Shown here: one piece after another, positions 1 to 6,291 of the stretch
Position numbering within the stretch: the first letter of the stretch is position 1
How the letters are laid out: each line of letters starts with the position of its first letter
Assembly (NCBI GenBank): GCA_028820035.1
Contig: JAPPKI010000058.1
Coordinates: forward strand, 1-8,207
Direction: 5' to 3'
Source of the DNA: a bacterium
GTDB taxonomy: Bacteria; Actinomycetota; Acidimicrobiia; Acidimicrobiales; Bin134
Length of the DNA stretch: 8,207 bases
Made by a program: the position numbers and the translations under genes
Notes under the pieces: model-generated
Told to the model about the DNA's origin: nothing
Seen by the model: only the letters and a program-made list of their open reading frames with translations
Database searches by the model: none

Positions 1-1
1 C

Positions 2-1252
2 GTCTATAGGGACCACTGGCGGGAGGCCATCGAACGGCTGCACGCCACCAACAATTTCCCCGAGTTCACCGGGCGGTTGTGCCCGGCGCCGTGCGAGGCG
101 GCCTGCGTCCTGGGGATCAACGAAGACCCGGTGACGATCAAGCAGGTCGAGGTGGAGATCGTGGACCGGGCTTGGGAAGAGGGGTGGATCACCCCGGTGG
201 TGTGCGACGACCGCACGGGCCGCTCGGTTTCGGTGGTGGGGTCGGGGCCCGCGGGGCTAGCCGCTGCCCAGCAACTCACCCGAGCGGGCCACGATGTGGT
301 TGTGTTCGAGCGGGCCGACCGCATCGGCGGGCTGTTGCGCTACGGCATCCCCGAATTCAAGATGGAGAAGCGCCATCTCGACCTCCGGCTCGCCCAAATG
401 GAGGCCGAGGGAACGGTATTCAAAACAGAGGTGAACGTAGGAGTAGATATCAGCGCGGCCGAGCTGACTGAGCAGTACGACGCGGTGGTGTTGGCTGGTG
501 GGGCCACCCAATGGAGGGACCTGCCCATCCCGGGTCGGGAACTCGAGGGCATTTATCAGGCCATGGAGTACCTGCCCCCGGCCAACCGAGTGCAGCAAGG
601 CGATCTGGAAGAACACCCGTTCTCGGCCGAGGGCAAGCACGTGATCATCATCGGTGGGGGCGACACCGGCGCCGACTGCTTGGGGACCGCCCACCGCCAC
701 GGGGCAGCCTCCATCCACCAGTTCGAGATCTTGCCCCGGCCGCCCGACGAGCGGGATGACTCCACCCCGTGGCCCACGTGGCCGCTCATGTACCGGTCGT
801 CGTCGGCCCATGAAGAGGGTGGCACCCAGATCTACGCCATCAACACCGTGGAGTTCACCGGATCGGGCGGCAAGGTGGAGGCGTTGCACACGGTGGAAGT
901 GGAGCAGTCGTTCGAGGGCGGGCGGATGAGCTTCAATCCCATCGAGGGCACCGAGCGGGAGTTTCAGGCCGATCTGGTGCTATTGGCCCTCGGATTCGTC
1001 GGCCCCGAGACCGGTGGTTTGCTGGATGAGTTGGGGGTGGGGCTCACCGACCGGGGCAACGTGGCCCGCGACGACAACTGGATGAGCACCGTTCCCGGCG
1101 TGTTCGTGGCCGGCGACATCGGCCGAGGCCAGAGCCTCATCGTGTGGGCTATCGCCGAAGGCCGGGCCTGCGCCGCCGCGGTCGACGAGTATCTCAGCGG
1201 CGACACCCTCCTGCCCGCCCCTCTCTTACCGACCGCTCAACAACTCCGGTAG
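2..1252 (+). CDS. gltD: Glutamate synthase (NADPH) small subunit, 5'-truncated by window
   Basis: The small subunit of glutamate synthase passes electrons from NADPH through FAD and Fe-S centres to the large subunit, which makes glutamate from glutamine and 2-oxoglutarate in the cytoplasm. The reading frame is open from base 2 with no start in view, so the N-terminus (perhaps 60-70 residues of a usual ~480-490) lies upstream. Seen in order: a cysteine cluster CPAPCEAAC (about nt 80-106) that binds an Fe-S cluster in this family; the FAD-binding motif [12 protein letters not shown] (about nt 233-270); the NADPH-binding motif [12 protein letters not shown] (about nt 646-681); and the C-terminal FAD motif [13 protein letters not shown] (about nt 1099-1137). 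The large subunit gltB would be expected upstream. No broken frames are seen. Other members of the family (dihydropyrimidine dehydrogenase N-domain, NfnB-like proteins) share these motifs, but the overall sequence fits GltD best. Confidence 0.96.
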   Translation, partial: VYRDHWREAIERLHATNNFPEFTGRLCPAPCEAACVLGINEDPVTIKQVEVEIVDRAWEEGWITPVVCDDRTGRSVSVVGSGPAGLAAAQQLTRAGHDVVVFERADRIGGLLRYGIPEFKMEKRHLDLRLAQMEAEGTVFKTEVNVGVDISAAELTEQYDAVVLAGGATQWRDLPIPGRELEGIYQAMEYLPPANRVQQGDLEEHPFSAEGKHVIIIGGGDTGADCLGTAHRHGAASIHQFEILPRPPDERDDSTPWPTWPLMYRSSSAHEEGGTQIYAINTVEFTGSGGKVEALHTVEVEQSFEGGRMSFNPIEGTEREFQADLVLLALGFVGPETGGLLDELGVGLTDRGNVARDDNWMSTVPGVFVAGDIGRGQSLIVWAIAEGRACAAAVDEYLSGDTLLPAPLLPTAQQLR

Positions 1253-1288
1253 CCGACGAATGGGGACTTCCCGCCCTCAGGAGAACTC

Positions 1289-1321
1289 GCGCTAGGAGGG
1301 CATGGGTCCGAGCGCTAGGAG
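1289..1321. repeat. 10-bp direct repeat downstream of gltD
   Basis: GCGCTAGGAG occurs exactly at 1289-1298 and 1312-1321, 23 bp apart, just after the gltD stop and just before the base composition becomes more AT-rich. It may be a remnant of an insertion junction or a chance repeat. No matching copy was noticed at the other end of the island near 6832-6938. Confidence 0.5.
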
Positions 1322-1372
1322 TCGTCGATTCCAGATGGGCGACTGCCTGACGTCTCTTCTTTCACTACCAGC

Positions 1373-1456
1373 CTGTAATTTTTAGCAAGTTCACTTGACA
1401 AACTAGCTTTAGGCAGGCACAATATCCCGTGGTGCTAAGGTTACAGACCCGTAATT
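1373..1456. promoter_or_regulatory. Candidate operators around the operon promoter
   Basis: Several symmetric elements cluster on this promoter. CTGTAATTTTTAGC (1373-1386) lies upstream of the -35 and is nearly mirrored by GCTAAGGTTACAG (1434-1446) downstream of the -10: arms CTGTAA/TTACAG and TTAGC/GCTAA match exactly, with 3 versus 2 bases between them. A perfect palindrome CAAGT-TC-ACTTG (1386-1397) overlaps the -35. TTAC-N6-GTAA (1441-1454) sits in the leader, and CC(T/C)GTAATT appears at 1372-1380 and 1448-1456. The left arm is upstream of the promoter, so it cannot form an RNA stem; DNA binding by dimeric HTH proteins is the likelier use. The binding protein is unknown; the HTH proteins encoded just downstream are natural candidates. 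Confidence 0.4.
1395..1423 (+). promoter_or_regulatory. Sigma70-type promoter of the HTH/R-M operon
   Basis: A perfect -35 TTGACA (1395-1400) is followed after 17 bp by CACAAT (1418-1423), which matches 4 of 6 bases of TATAAT. Transcription would start near 1430, giving a leader of about 38 nt before the ATG at 1468. It is the only strong promoter seen ahead of the five small HTH genes and faces into them. Confidence 0.6.
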
Positions 1457-1467
1457 AGGAAAGTTGG

Positions 1468-1695
1468 ATGACGGAACACGAAATTGCAGAAATTCTCAAG
1501 TCTATCGACAAGAAGCTGTCTGCCTTGGTGGCGATCCACACGCATCGCTTGCTTGTGGAGACCCCCGACCTAGCTAAGCCTCGTCCAAGATCTGTCGACA
1601 GACTTCTCCATGATGCAGGCCTGAGCCAGCAAGAGATCGCCAACGTCCTCGGAAAGACGACACAGGCGGTTGGCCAAGTCTTGAAGAAGGGGTAA
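1468..1695 (+). CDS. Small HTH protein 1 (sigma-region-4-like), first of five paralogues
   Basis: A 75-aa protein with an N-terminal amphipathic helix (about residues 3-28, EIAEILKSIDKKLSALV) and a C-terminal helix-turn-helix (about 45-73, core AGLSQQEIANVLGKTTQAV). The HTH resembles region 4 of sigma factors and related DNA-binding modules, but no region 2 is present, so it is not a complete sigma factor. The ATG at 1468 has an AGGA Shine-Dalgarno at 1457-1460 and follows the promoter at 1395-1423. It ends 5 bp before the next gene. It differs from its four neighbours in having a long basic/proline linker (residues 34-42) and a very short tail after the recognition helix. Role unknown; DNA binding, probably as a dimer or hetero-oligomer, is inferred. 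Confidence 0.82.
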   Translation: MTEHEIAEILKSIDKKLSALVAIHTHRLLVETPDLAKPRPRSVDRLLHDAGLSQQEIANVLGKTTQAVGQVLKKG

Positions 1696-1700
1696 ACGTC

Positions 1701-1916
1701 GTGGCAGCCGATCTTGAACCAGCTGATGAACTTGCAAGGCTTCTAGCAACGTTGATCCGATTCCAAGCGCCGTCACAATCAGATGCGATTTTGGAACTCA
1801 AGAAGTCAGGGCTTGGGCAGAAGCGGATCGCAGAACTGCTGGGTACGACTCCCAACACTGTCAACGTGACCATCAGCAGGGCCAAGAAGAAGGGAAGAGA
1901 AGATGGCGAAGGATGA
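1701..1916 (+). CDS. Small HTH protein 2 (sigma-region-4-like)
   Basis: A 71-aa protein starting at GTG 1701, with a GAAGGGG ribosome-binding sequence inside the end of the previous gene. Residues 8-22 form a hydrophobic helix (ADELARLLATLIR) and residues 28-63 carry the clearest HTH of the set (GLGQKRIAELLGTTPNTVNV), followed by a lysine-rich tail SRAKKKG. The recognition-helix pattern T-P-N-T-V is typical of sigma-region-4/LuxR-like HTHs. It lacks any other domain. Its last 14 bases overlap the start of the third gene, which implies coupled translation and fixed ratios between the products. Function is unknown beyond probable DNA binding. Confidence 0.85.
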   Translation: MAADLEPADELARLLATLIRFQAPSQSDAILELKKSGLGQKRIAELLGTTPNTVNVTISRAKKKGREDGEG

Positions 1917-2139
1917 CAGGGAAGTTCAGCTTGGCGAAGTGGCCGATCTGTTAGGTGAGCTGGTCGCTCTCCAAGCCATTGCACTGCGTCAGCACTTCAA
2001 ACACAACAGTGAATTGATTGTGGCCATGTCGAAAGCTGGGTTCGAAAACCCAAGAATCGCCAGTTTGGTCGGTGCAACTACCGACACGGTCAGAGGTGTA
2101 GTGAACAAGGCCAAAGGGAACAAGGAACAGCCATCATGA
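1903..2139 (+). CDS. Small HTH protein 3 (sigma-region-4-like)
   Basis: A 78-aa protein beginning at ATG 1903 inside the end of gene 2, with purine-rich GGGAAGAG immediately upstream. Layout repeats that of its neighbours: N-terminal leucine-rich helix (about 9-26, LGEVADLLGELVALQ), a basic middle, then the HTH at about 42-70 (KAGFENPRIASLVGATTDTV) and a basic tail NKAKGNK. Sequence similarity to genes 2 and 4 is strongest in the motif GF-x4-IA-x-L(V/L)G-x-T-x2-TV. It ends in an ATGA overlap with gene 4. Likely a DNA-binding subunit; no enzyme motif is visible. Confidence 0.84.
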   Translation: MAKDDREVQLGEVADLLGELVALQAIALRQHFKHNSELIVAMSKAGFENPRIASLVGATTDTVRGVVNKAKGNKEQPS

Positions 2140-2363
2140 CTAGCTCGGATTCTTCTGGCCCGTTGGGAAGCGCTACGGCAGAACAGCTATTGGCAGCTCA
2201 GTTGGCGATCTTGATAGCTGACCGCGAGGAGCGTGTGAAGAAGTCGGAACCGCAGAAGACCGAACTCGTTCTCCACGCGGCAGGATTTGAGGTGCCGGAT
2301 ATCGCAAGAATTCTTGGCAAGAAAGTCGACACAGTGCGAAAAGTCATCCAGCGGGCGCAGTAA
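2136..2363 (+). CDS. Small HTH protein 4 (sigma-region-4-like)
   Basis: A 75-aa protein whose ATG overlaps the stop of gene 3 (ATGA at 2136-2139), with AAGGAA upstream at about 2121-2126. It has a polar serine-rich N-terminus (1-13), a hydrophobic helix (about 15-28, AEQLLAAQLAILIA), and an HTH at about 46-74 (AAGFEVPDIARILGKKVDTV) ending RKVIQRAQ. It resembles gene 3 most by eye. The stop and the next start share a base (TAATG at 2361-2365). Role unknown beyond probable DNA binding. Confidence 0.84.
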   Translation: MTSSDSSGPLGSATAEQLLAAQLAILIADREERVKKSEPQKTELVLHAAGFEVPDIARILGKKVDTVRKVIQRAQ

Positions 2364-2602
2364 TGGGCAAAGCGGATGAAGTAGTGGAGCCTGGTTCCGT
2401 CGACGAGTTGACTCGCGTACTCGTGTTGGCATTGCGATATGCCGGCGCTCCTCAAGGTGCGCTTGTTCACGATCTCTCGAGCCTAGGCCTTCATGCCCCC
2501 CGAATCGCTGAACTCCTCGGAGCAAGTGGCGCCTCGGTGCGAGCACAGAAAGGCCAAAGGCGACCAGACTGGCCCAAGCTCCGCAAACCGGACGAACGGT
2601 AG
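2363..2602 (+). CDS. Small HTH protein 5, with divergent basic C-terminus
   Basis: A 79-aa protein coupled to gene 4 by TAATG. It has an N-terminal helix (about 13-26, VDELTRVLVLALRYAG) and the first HTH helix plus turn (about 38-60, LGLHAPRIAELLGASGASV) as in the others. After the turn the conserved TV-x4-I-x-RAKK recognition helix is replaced by a basic, proline- and tryptophan-containing tail (QKGQRRPDWPKLRKPDER). Either this paralogue has specialised for non-specific DNA or protein contacts, or an old frameshift altered the tail; a frameshift would have to be tested against homologues. The next gene begins 5 bp after its stop. Confidence 0.8.
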   Translation: MGKADEVVEPGSVDELTRVLVLALRYAGAPQGALVHDLSSLGLHAPRIAELLGASGASVRAQKGQRRPDWPKLRKPDER

Positions 2603-2607
2603 GATCC

Positions 2608-3510
2608 ATGACAGTGGAAGTGAGCGATGCTCGTTCTAACAAGGACGAACAGATTGGCCACGCAGCGGAGGAGTTGGCGAGATCAAGGTTGCGCAAGCAG
2701 GTATTTGAAGCGATATACCATGGCAAAAGGCAGGTCAAGAAGCGATCTGAGATTGAGAGAGCGACCGGACTGAACAACAAGCAAGTACTCGATGCTGGAA
2801 GGGCGCTGGTCGGAAACGGACTTGTTACTCAAGAGAAGGTTGACGGTGAGGTTGCGTACCGCAAGGATGCTTTCTATAAGGAGCATAAGAACAGAATTCT
2901 CCAGTTAGCGAACAATCCGGAGCAACTTGCGCAACAGCCCCGTAACTCTGCGCGACGGGGTACCTCCGGCAAGGAAGTGGTCTTCCGTGTGGCGGCAACT
3001 CCTGCGTTCAAGCCTCCCGTACGAGTCACTATCGATGACATTGACTCGTTTAGTGCGGTCCGAGCAATTGGCGGAGCCCAACCGCGCCGTGTCCAGATCA
3101 GTGAAACCGCCTTCAAGCAGGGATTCCAAGCGGTCATTGGTGAAACAGGTGAGTTCAAGGACTGGGGCGGAGAAGTGAACGACCTGTCTTCCTCTCGAGT
3201 GCGAATAGGAGGAAAGAGGCGACCGATGGCAGTCGCCTTCAAGGGGCCGGGCACAACAGGGAAACTGACCCCTAAGAAGATGGGGGCAAACGGTGACCAG
3301 ATTCAGCGCCTGGTTCTGAACAGCGAAGCGGATGACGTCTTTCTCGTCCAATACGTGGGTGAGATCAGCGACAGCGTTGTCACCCAGCTGGCGGGTTTAT
3401 CGCTCGCAAGAGCGGCGGAGACCGGCAGGCAGATCTACTACGGCGTGATAGACGGCCAAGACACGTCGAGACTAATTCAGGCATATCCGACCGAGTTCTG
3501 TGGATCTTGA
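2608..3510 (+). CDS. Winged-helix protein with putative restriction-nuclease-like C-terminal domain
   Basis: A 300-aa protein I do not recognise by name. Residues about 26-90 look like a winged helix: helices around FEAIYHGK and RSEIERATGLNNKQVLDAGRA, then a beta wing (GLVTQEKVDGEVAYRKD). A basic linker follows (91-120). Residues about 125-295 form an alpha/beta domain containing FKDWGGEVNDL (183-193), a strand AVAFKGPG (208-215), KMGANGDQIQRL (224-235), FLVQY (245-249) and YYGVIDGQDTSRLI (277-290). The order acidic residues D185/E189/D192, then strand-borne K212, then a Q-containing helix resembles Mrr-like PD-(D/E)XK nucleases, but the usual acidic residue two before the lysine is alanine (A210), so activity is doubtful. 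AGGA at 2601-2604 precedes the ATG. It sits between the HTH array and the R-M gene in the same direction, suggesting one functional unit. Confidence 0.87.
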   Translation: MTVEVSDARSNKDEQIGHAAEELARSRLRKQVFEAIYHGKRQVKKRSEIERATGLNNKQVLDAGRALVGNGLVTQEKVDGEVAYRKDAFYKEHKNRILQLANNPEQLAQQPRNSARRGTSGKEVVFRVAATPAFKPPVRVTIDDIDSFSAVRAIGGAQPRRVQISETAFKQGFQAVIGETGEFKDWGGEVNDLSSSRVRIGGKRRPMAVAFKGPGTTGKLTPKKMGANGDQIQRLVLNSEADDVFLVQYVGEISDSVVTQLAGLSLARAAETGRQIYYGVIDGQDTSRLIQAYPTEFCGS

Positions 3511-3584
3511 TCGGGCTTACGTCGGGAATGTGGCGGAAACTGCTCTTGAACTGGCGAAGCGGACAAACTGTCACTCATCACACG

Positions 3585-3596
3585 TACGGTGGCGGC
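3585..3596 (+). promoter_or_regulatory. Possible leaderless -10 element before the small ORF
   Basis: TACGGT (3585-3590, TANNNT type) is followed by six bases and then ATG 3597, the spacing expected for a leaderless transcript. There is no convincing -35. If real, it would let the small protein and the R-M enzyme be expressed separately from the HTH genes. Confidence 0.2.
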
Positions 3597-3752
3597 ATGG
3601 GTAGGAAGCCGAAAGAGACTGCACGGGGAAGGGGCGACGGATGCGGCAAATCCTTGGTGGAGCTGATGGACGTGTTGCCTGCGGACAAGGCAGCCAAGCG
3701 CCGCGAGGCCCAATTGGAAGAGCTTCTGGTGGCCATCGGAACTCCGGCATGA
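3597..3752 (+). CDS. Small unknown protein between nuclease-like and R-M genes
   Basis: About 51 aa, basic at the N-terminus (GRKPKETARGRGDGCGK) and helical and charged after that (SLVELMDVLPADKAAKRREAQLEELLVA). No known family recognised. I favour ATG 3597 because the codons look coding from there on. The same frame is open further up, with ATG 3528 or TTG 3507; the latter overlaps the previous stop (TTGA) and would give 81 aa with an odd W/H-rich N-terminus. It ends 16 bp before the R-M gene. Possible roles, all inferred: a small accessory or regulatory factor of the R-M enzyme. Confidence 0.55.
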   Translation: MGRKPKETARGRGDGCGKSLVELMDVLPADKAAKRREAQLEELLVAIGTPA

Positions 3753-3768
3753 TCCGGGAGGTAGCAGC

Positions 3769-6099
3769 ATGGTAAACGAGCGTAAGACCGAGGCAATAGT
3801 GCGCAGCCACTTCAGCCGGTTCGATGACGCAGTGACCATTGAGGAGCAGGCGTCTGACTCCCTTCAAATTAAGAAGCTCCTAGCGCAGGCGTCGAAGCGA
3901 GGGGAGGGTCAGGGCTTTCCGGAGTTCTTGATCTCTATGAGCAGTGAGCCGGATTTGCTGATCGTTGTTGAGTGCAAGGCGGAGAGGAGCAGACACCAGA
4001 GCGAATCGCTCAATCGCCCAGCTGACTACGCAGTTGATGGTGCTTTGCACTACGCCTCCTATCTGTCCAAGCAGTTCGACGTGGTGGCAATTGGCGTCAG
4101 TGGTGAGGCAGAGGACCAGTCGCGGGTCAGTCACTACTTGCACCTGAAGGGGCGAAGCCGAGCGGAACCGGCCTTTGGGAACCAGCTGCTGTCCCCGAAC
4201 GAGTACATCAAGGGCTACTACAACGATCCCGACAAGTTTCGACAGGATTACAACTCGCTTACGGACTACACCAGGACACTTAACGATCGCCTACAGGTGA
4301 ACAAGGTGGCCGAATCGAACAGGGCTCTGCTGATAAGCGCCGTGCTCATCGCCCTGGAGAGAGACTCGTTCAGGAGGGCATACGCATCAGAGACCAACGC
4401 TGTTGAACTGGCCCGGTTGATCCAGCGCACGGTAGCTGCCCAGATGGAGGAGGCCCAGCTAGGCGAGGGCAAGCTGAAGGTGCTCAATCAGAAGTTTGGG
4501 TTCTTGGAGCACGAGACGGCCCTGACCAGCAGGGTAGACGAGTTGCGGGAGATAGTCGGCCAGATAGATAGAGAGATCAACTCGTTCATCAAGAACCACG
4601 AGTACCGGGACGTCTTGGGCGAGCTCTACGTGGAGTTCCTACGCTATGCGAACAAGGACAAGGGGCTGGGGATAGTGCTGACGCCCCCGCACATAACGGA
4701 ACTCTTCGCTGATCTGGCGCAAGTCGGGAAATCATCCATTGTTTACGACAACTGCGCCGGAACGGGGGGCTTCCTCATCAGCGCAATGAGGAGGATGATG
4801 GCGGATGCGGGCGGGTCACTGGCCGATGAGATAGATATCAAACAGCGGAGACTGTATGGGGTTGAAATTCAATCCGACATATTCCCACTTGCCGTGTCCA
4901 ATATGTTCATCCACCAGGATGGGAAGTCGAACATAGAGCTGGCGAGCTGCTTCGACGCTGGTGTCGTCGAGAGGATTCAGGCGAAGAGACCGACGACAGG
5001 ACTTCTCAACCCCCCATACAAGTCCGACAAGAGCAAAGACGAGGAGGAGCTGGCGTACGTGCTGAACAACCTCAGCGTGCTCGGGTCCGGTGGGACATGT
5101 GTTGCCATACTCCCCATGCAGACCGCGCTGGCTACGAGCCAGAAGATCATCCACCTCAAAGAGGAACTGATGCGATGGCACACGCTGGAGGCCGTGCTTT
5201 CTATGCCTGAGCAGCTCTTCTTCAATTCGAATGTGAGCACTGTCACATGCGTGATGGTGTTCACAGCCCACCAGCCGCACCCCGCTGGCAAGGAGGTCTG
5301 GCTGGCACTGGCGAAAGATGACGGTTATGCGGTCGAAATGCACAAAGGACGCACAGACCCCGATGAAAGGTGGCCGGAGATCAGGGACAAATGGGTCGAG
5401 CGGTTCATCAACAGATCGGAGATATCGGGGTTCAGCGTTAGGCGAGTGCTGGGGCCTGGGGACGAGTGGTGTGCCGAGCCACACATCGTCCGCGATGCCA
5501 GCGGCCTTACTGAGTCGCTATTCGAGGAGGCCCTTCGCCAATTCGCTGCGGCCATGTTTGCGCAGGGAAGGCTACATGGCATTGACCCGGCGCCAATGCG
5601 CCCGCATCTGGAGTACCTCCAGGATAGGGAGTGGCAGCATTTCCAAATCGGCGAAGTATTTAATGTATCGCTTGGTCCGTATACGGAGAAGAAGCTCTTG
5701 GCGGATGGAACCTTGCCCTACATCACAAGGACGGCAGTCAACAACGGTACCGTCGAGTTCGGGAACCATGAAACCGTCTACGAAGGCAATTGCCTGACCG
5801 TAGGGGCGGAGGGGGTTGTCGCCTTCTACCAGCCGTGTGATTTCTTGAAGGGGAACAAGATCAACGTCATCCGGCACCCCAATCTGAATCCCTGTACCGG
5901 GCTGTTCGTTGCAGCGGTCATGGACTATTCGCACAAGGGCATCTACAACTACGGGTATGCCCTGGTCATGGGGAGATTGAAGCAGTCAAGGATACCTCTG
6001 CCGGTGGCCGATGGAGGAGGCCCGGATTGGGAGTTCATGTCGCGATACATGGAGCAACTCCCCTACAGTTCCAATCTGGATTCCTTGGAAGCTGAGTAA
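3769..6099 (+). CDS. Single-chain restriction-modification enzyme (nuclease-N6A methylase-specificity fusion, Type IIG-like)
   Basis: A 776-aa fused enzyme that should both methylate adenine in its target and cut unmethylated DNA. Residues 1-130 carry a PD-(D/E)XK motif: PD at 61-62, then E68-C-K70 in a hydrophobic strand (LLIVVECKAE). A helical linker (about 140-290) leads to a gamma-class N6-adenine methyltransferase: LTPPHITELF (304-313, motif X), DNCAGTGGF (327-335, motif I, SAM binding) and NPPY (414-417, motif IV, catalytic). Residues about 620-765 resemble one target-recognition domain of a Type I/BcgI-type specificity subunit (LPYITRTAVNNG, LTVGAEGVVAFYQPCDF, GPDWEFM). There is one such domain, where Type I S subunits carry two, and the chain is shorter than typical Type IIG enzymes (about 900-1000 aa). 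GGGAGGT (3756-3762) is a strong ribosome-binding site for ATG 3769. Stop/start spacing to the small ORF upstream is 16 bp. No key catalytic residue is missing. Confidence 0.93.
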   Translation: MVNERKTEAIVRSHFSRFDDAVTIEEQASDSLQIKKLLAQASKRGEGQGFPEFLISMSSEPDLLIVVECKAERSRHQSESLNRPADYAVDGALHYASYLSKQFDVVAIGVSGEAEDQSRVSHYLHLKGRSRAEPAFGNQLLSPNEYIKGYYNDPDKFRQDYNSLTDYTRTLNDRLQVNKVAESNRALLISAVLIALERDSFRRAYASETNAVELARLIQRTVAAQMEEAQLGEGKLKVLNQKFGFLEHETALTSRVDELREIVGQIDREINSFIKNHEYRDVLGELYVEFLRYANKDKGLGIVLTPPHITELFADLAQVGKSSIVYDNCAGTGGFLISAMRRMMADAGGSLADEIDIKQRRLYGVEIQSDIFPLAVSNMFIHQDGKSNIELASCFDAGVVERIQAKRPTTGLLNPPYKSDKSKDEEELAYVLNNLSVLGSGGTCVAILPMQTALATSQKIIHLKEELMRWHTLEAVLSMPEQLFFNSNVSTVTCVMVFTAHQPHPAGKEVWLALAKDDGYAVEMHKGRTDPDERWPEIRDKWVERFINRSEISGFSVRRVLGPGDEWCAEPHIVRDASGLTESLFEEALRQFAAAMFAQGRLHGIDPAPMRPHLEYLQDREWQHFQIGEVFNVSLGPYTEKKLLADGTLPYITRTAVNNGTVEFGNHETVYEGNCLTVGAEGVVAFYQPCDFLKGNKINVIRHPNLNPCTGLFVAAVMDYSHKGIYNYGYALVMGRLKQSRIPLPVADGGGPDWEFMSRYMEQLPYSSNLDSLEAE

Positions 6100-6276
6100 C
6101 GCGCCGATTCAAGAAGCAGTGATTTGGAGAACCGCGTAGGAGCTTGTGTGGGAAGGTTGCTAGAGTGCCTCTGAACAGGCAAAATAGGCATTTGATGTCT
6201 CATCTGTTCCCCTCGCCAGAGCAGCTGTTGGGTGACTAGGTGTACAGGCCTCAAAGCTTCTAATCAAGAGACCGCG

Positions 6277-6284
6277 TATATCCT
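6277..6284 (+). promoter_or_regulatory. Possible -10 element of the PKD-protein gene
   Basis: TATATCCT (6277-6284) contains TATCCT (6279-6284), seven bases before ATG 6292, which fits a leaderless start. No good -35 is seen 16-18 bp upstream. No clear Shine-Dalgarno precedes any of the three possible starts. The remaining spacer 6100-6276 shows nothing I can identify. Confidence 0.2.
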
Positions 6285-6291
6285 TGTTGGA

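Noticed and set aside
1468..2602. The five HTH proteins as sigma factors
   Set aside because: They have only a region-4-like HTH and no region 2 or -10-binding segment, so they cannot direct transcription alone.
2187..2780. 197-aa minus-strand open frame across HTH genes 4 and 5
   Set aside because: It overlaps coupled plus-strand genes that show paralogue conservation, and no start signal or domain supports it.
4816..5484. 222-aa minus-strand open frame opposite the methyltransferase
   Set aside because: It lies entirely within the well-supported 776-aa gene, covers its conserved motifs on the other strand, and its peptide has no recognisable domain.
3769..6099. Separate Type I HsdM gene
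   Set aside because: The same chain carries a PD-ECK nuclease motif at the N-terminus and a specificity-type domain at the C-terminus, and no separate HsdR or HsdS gene is present.
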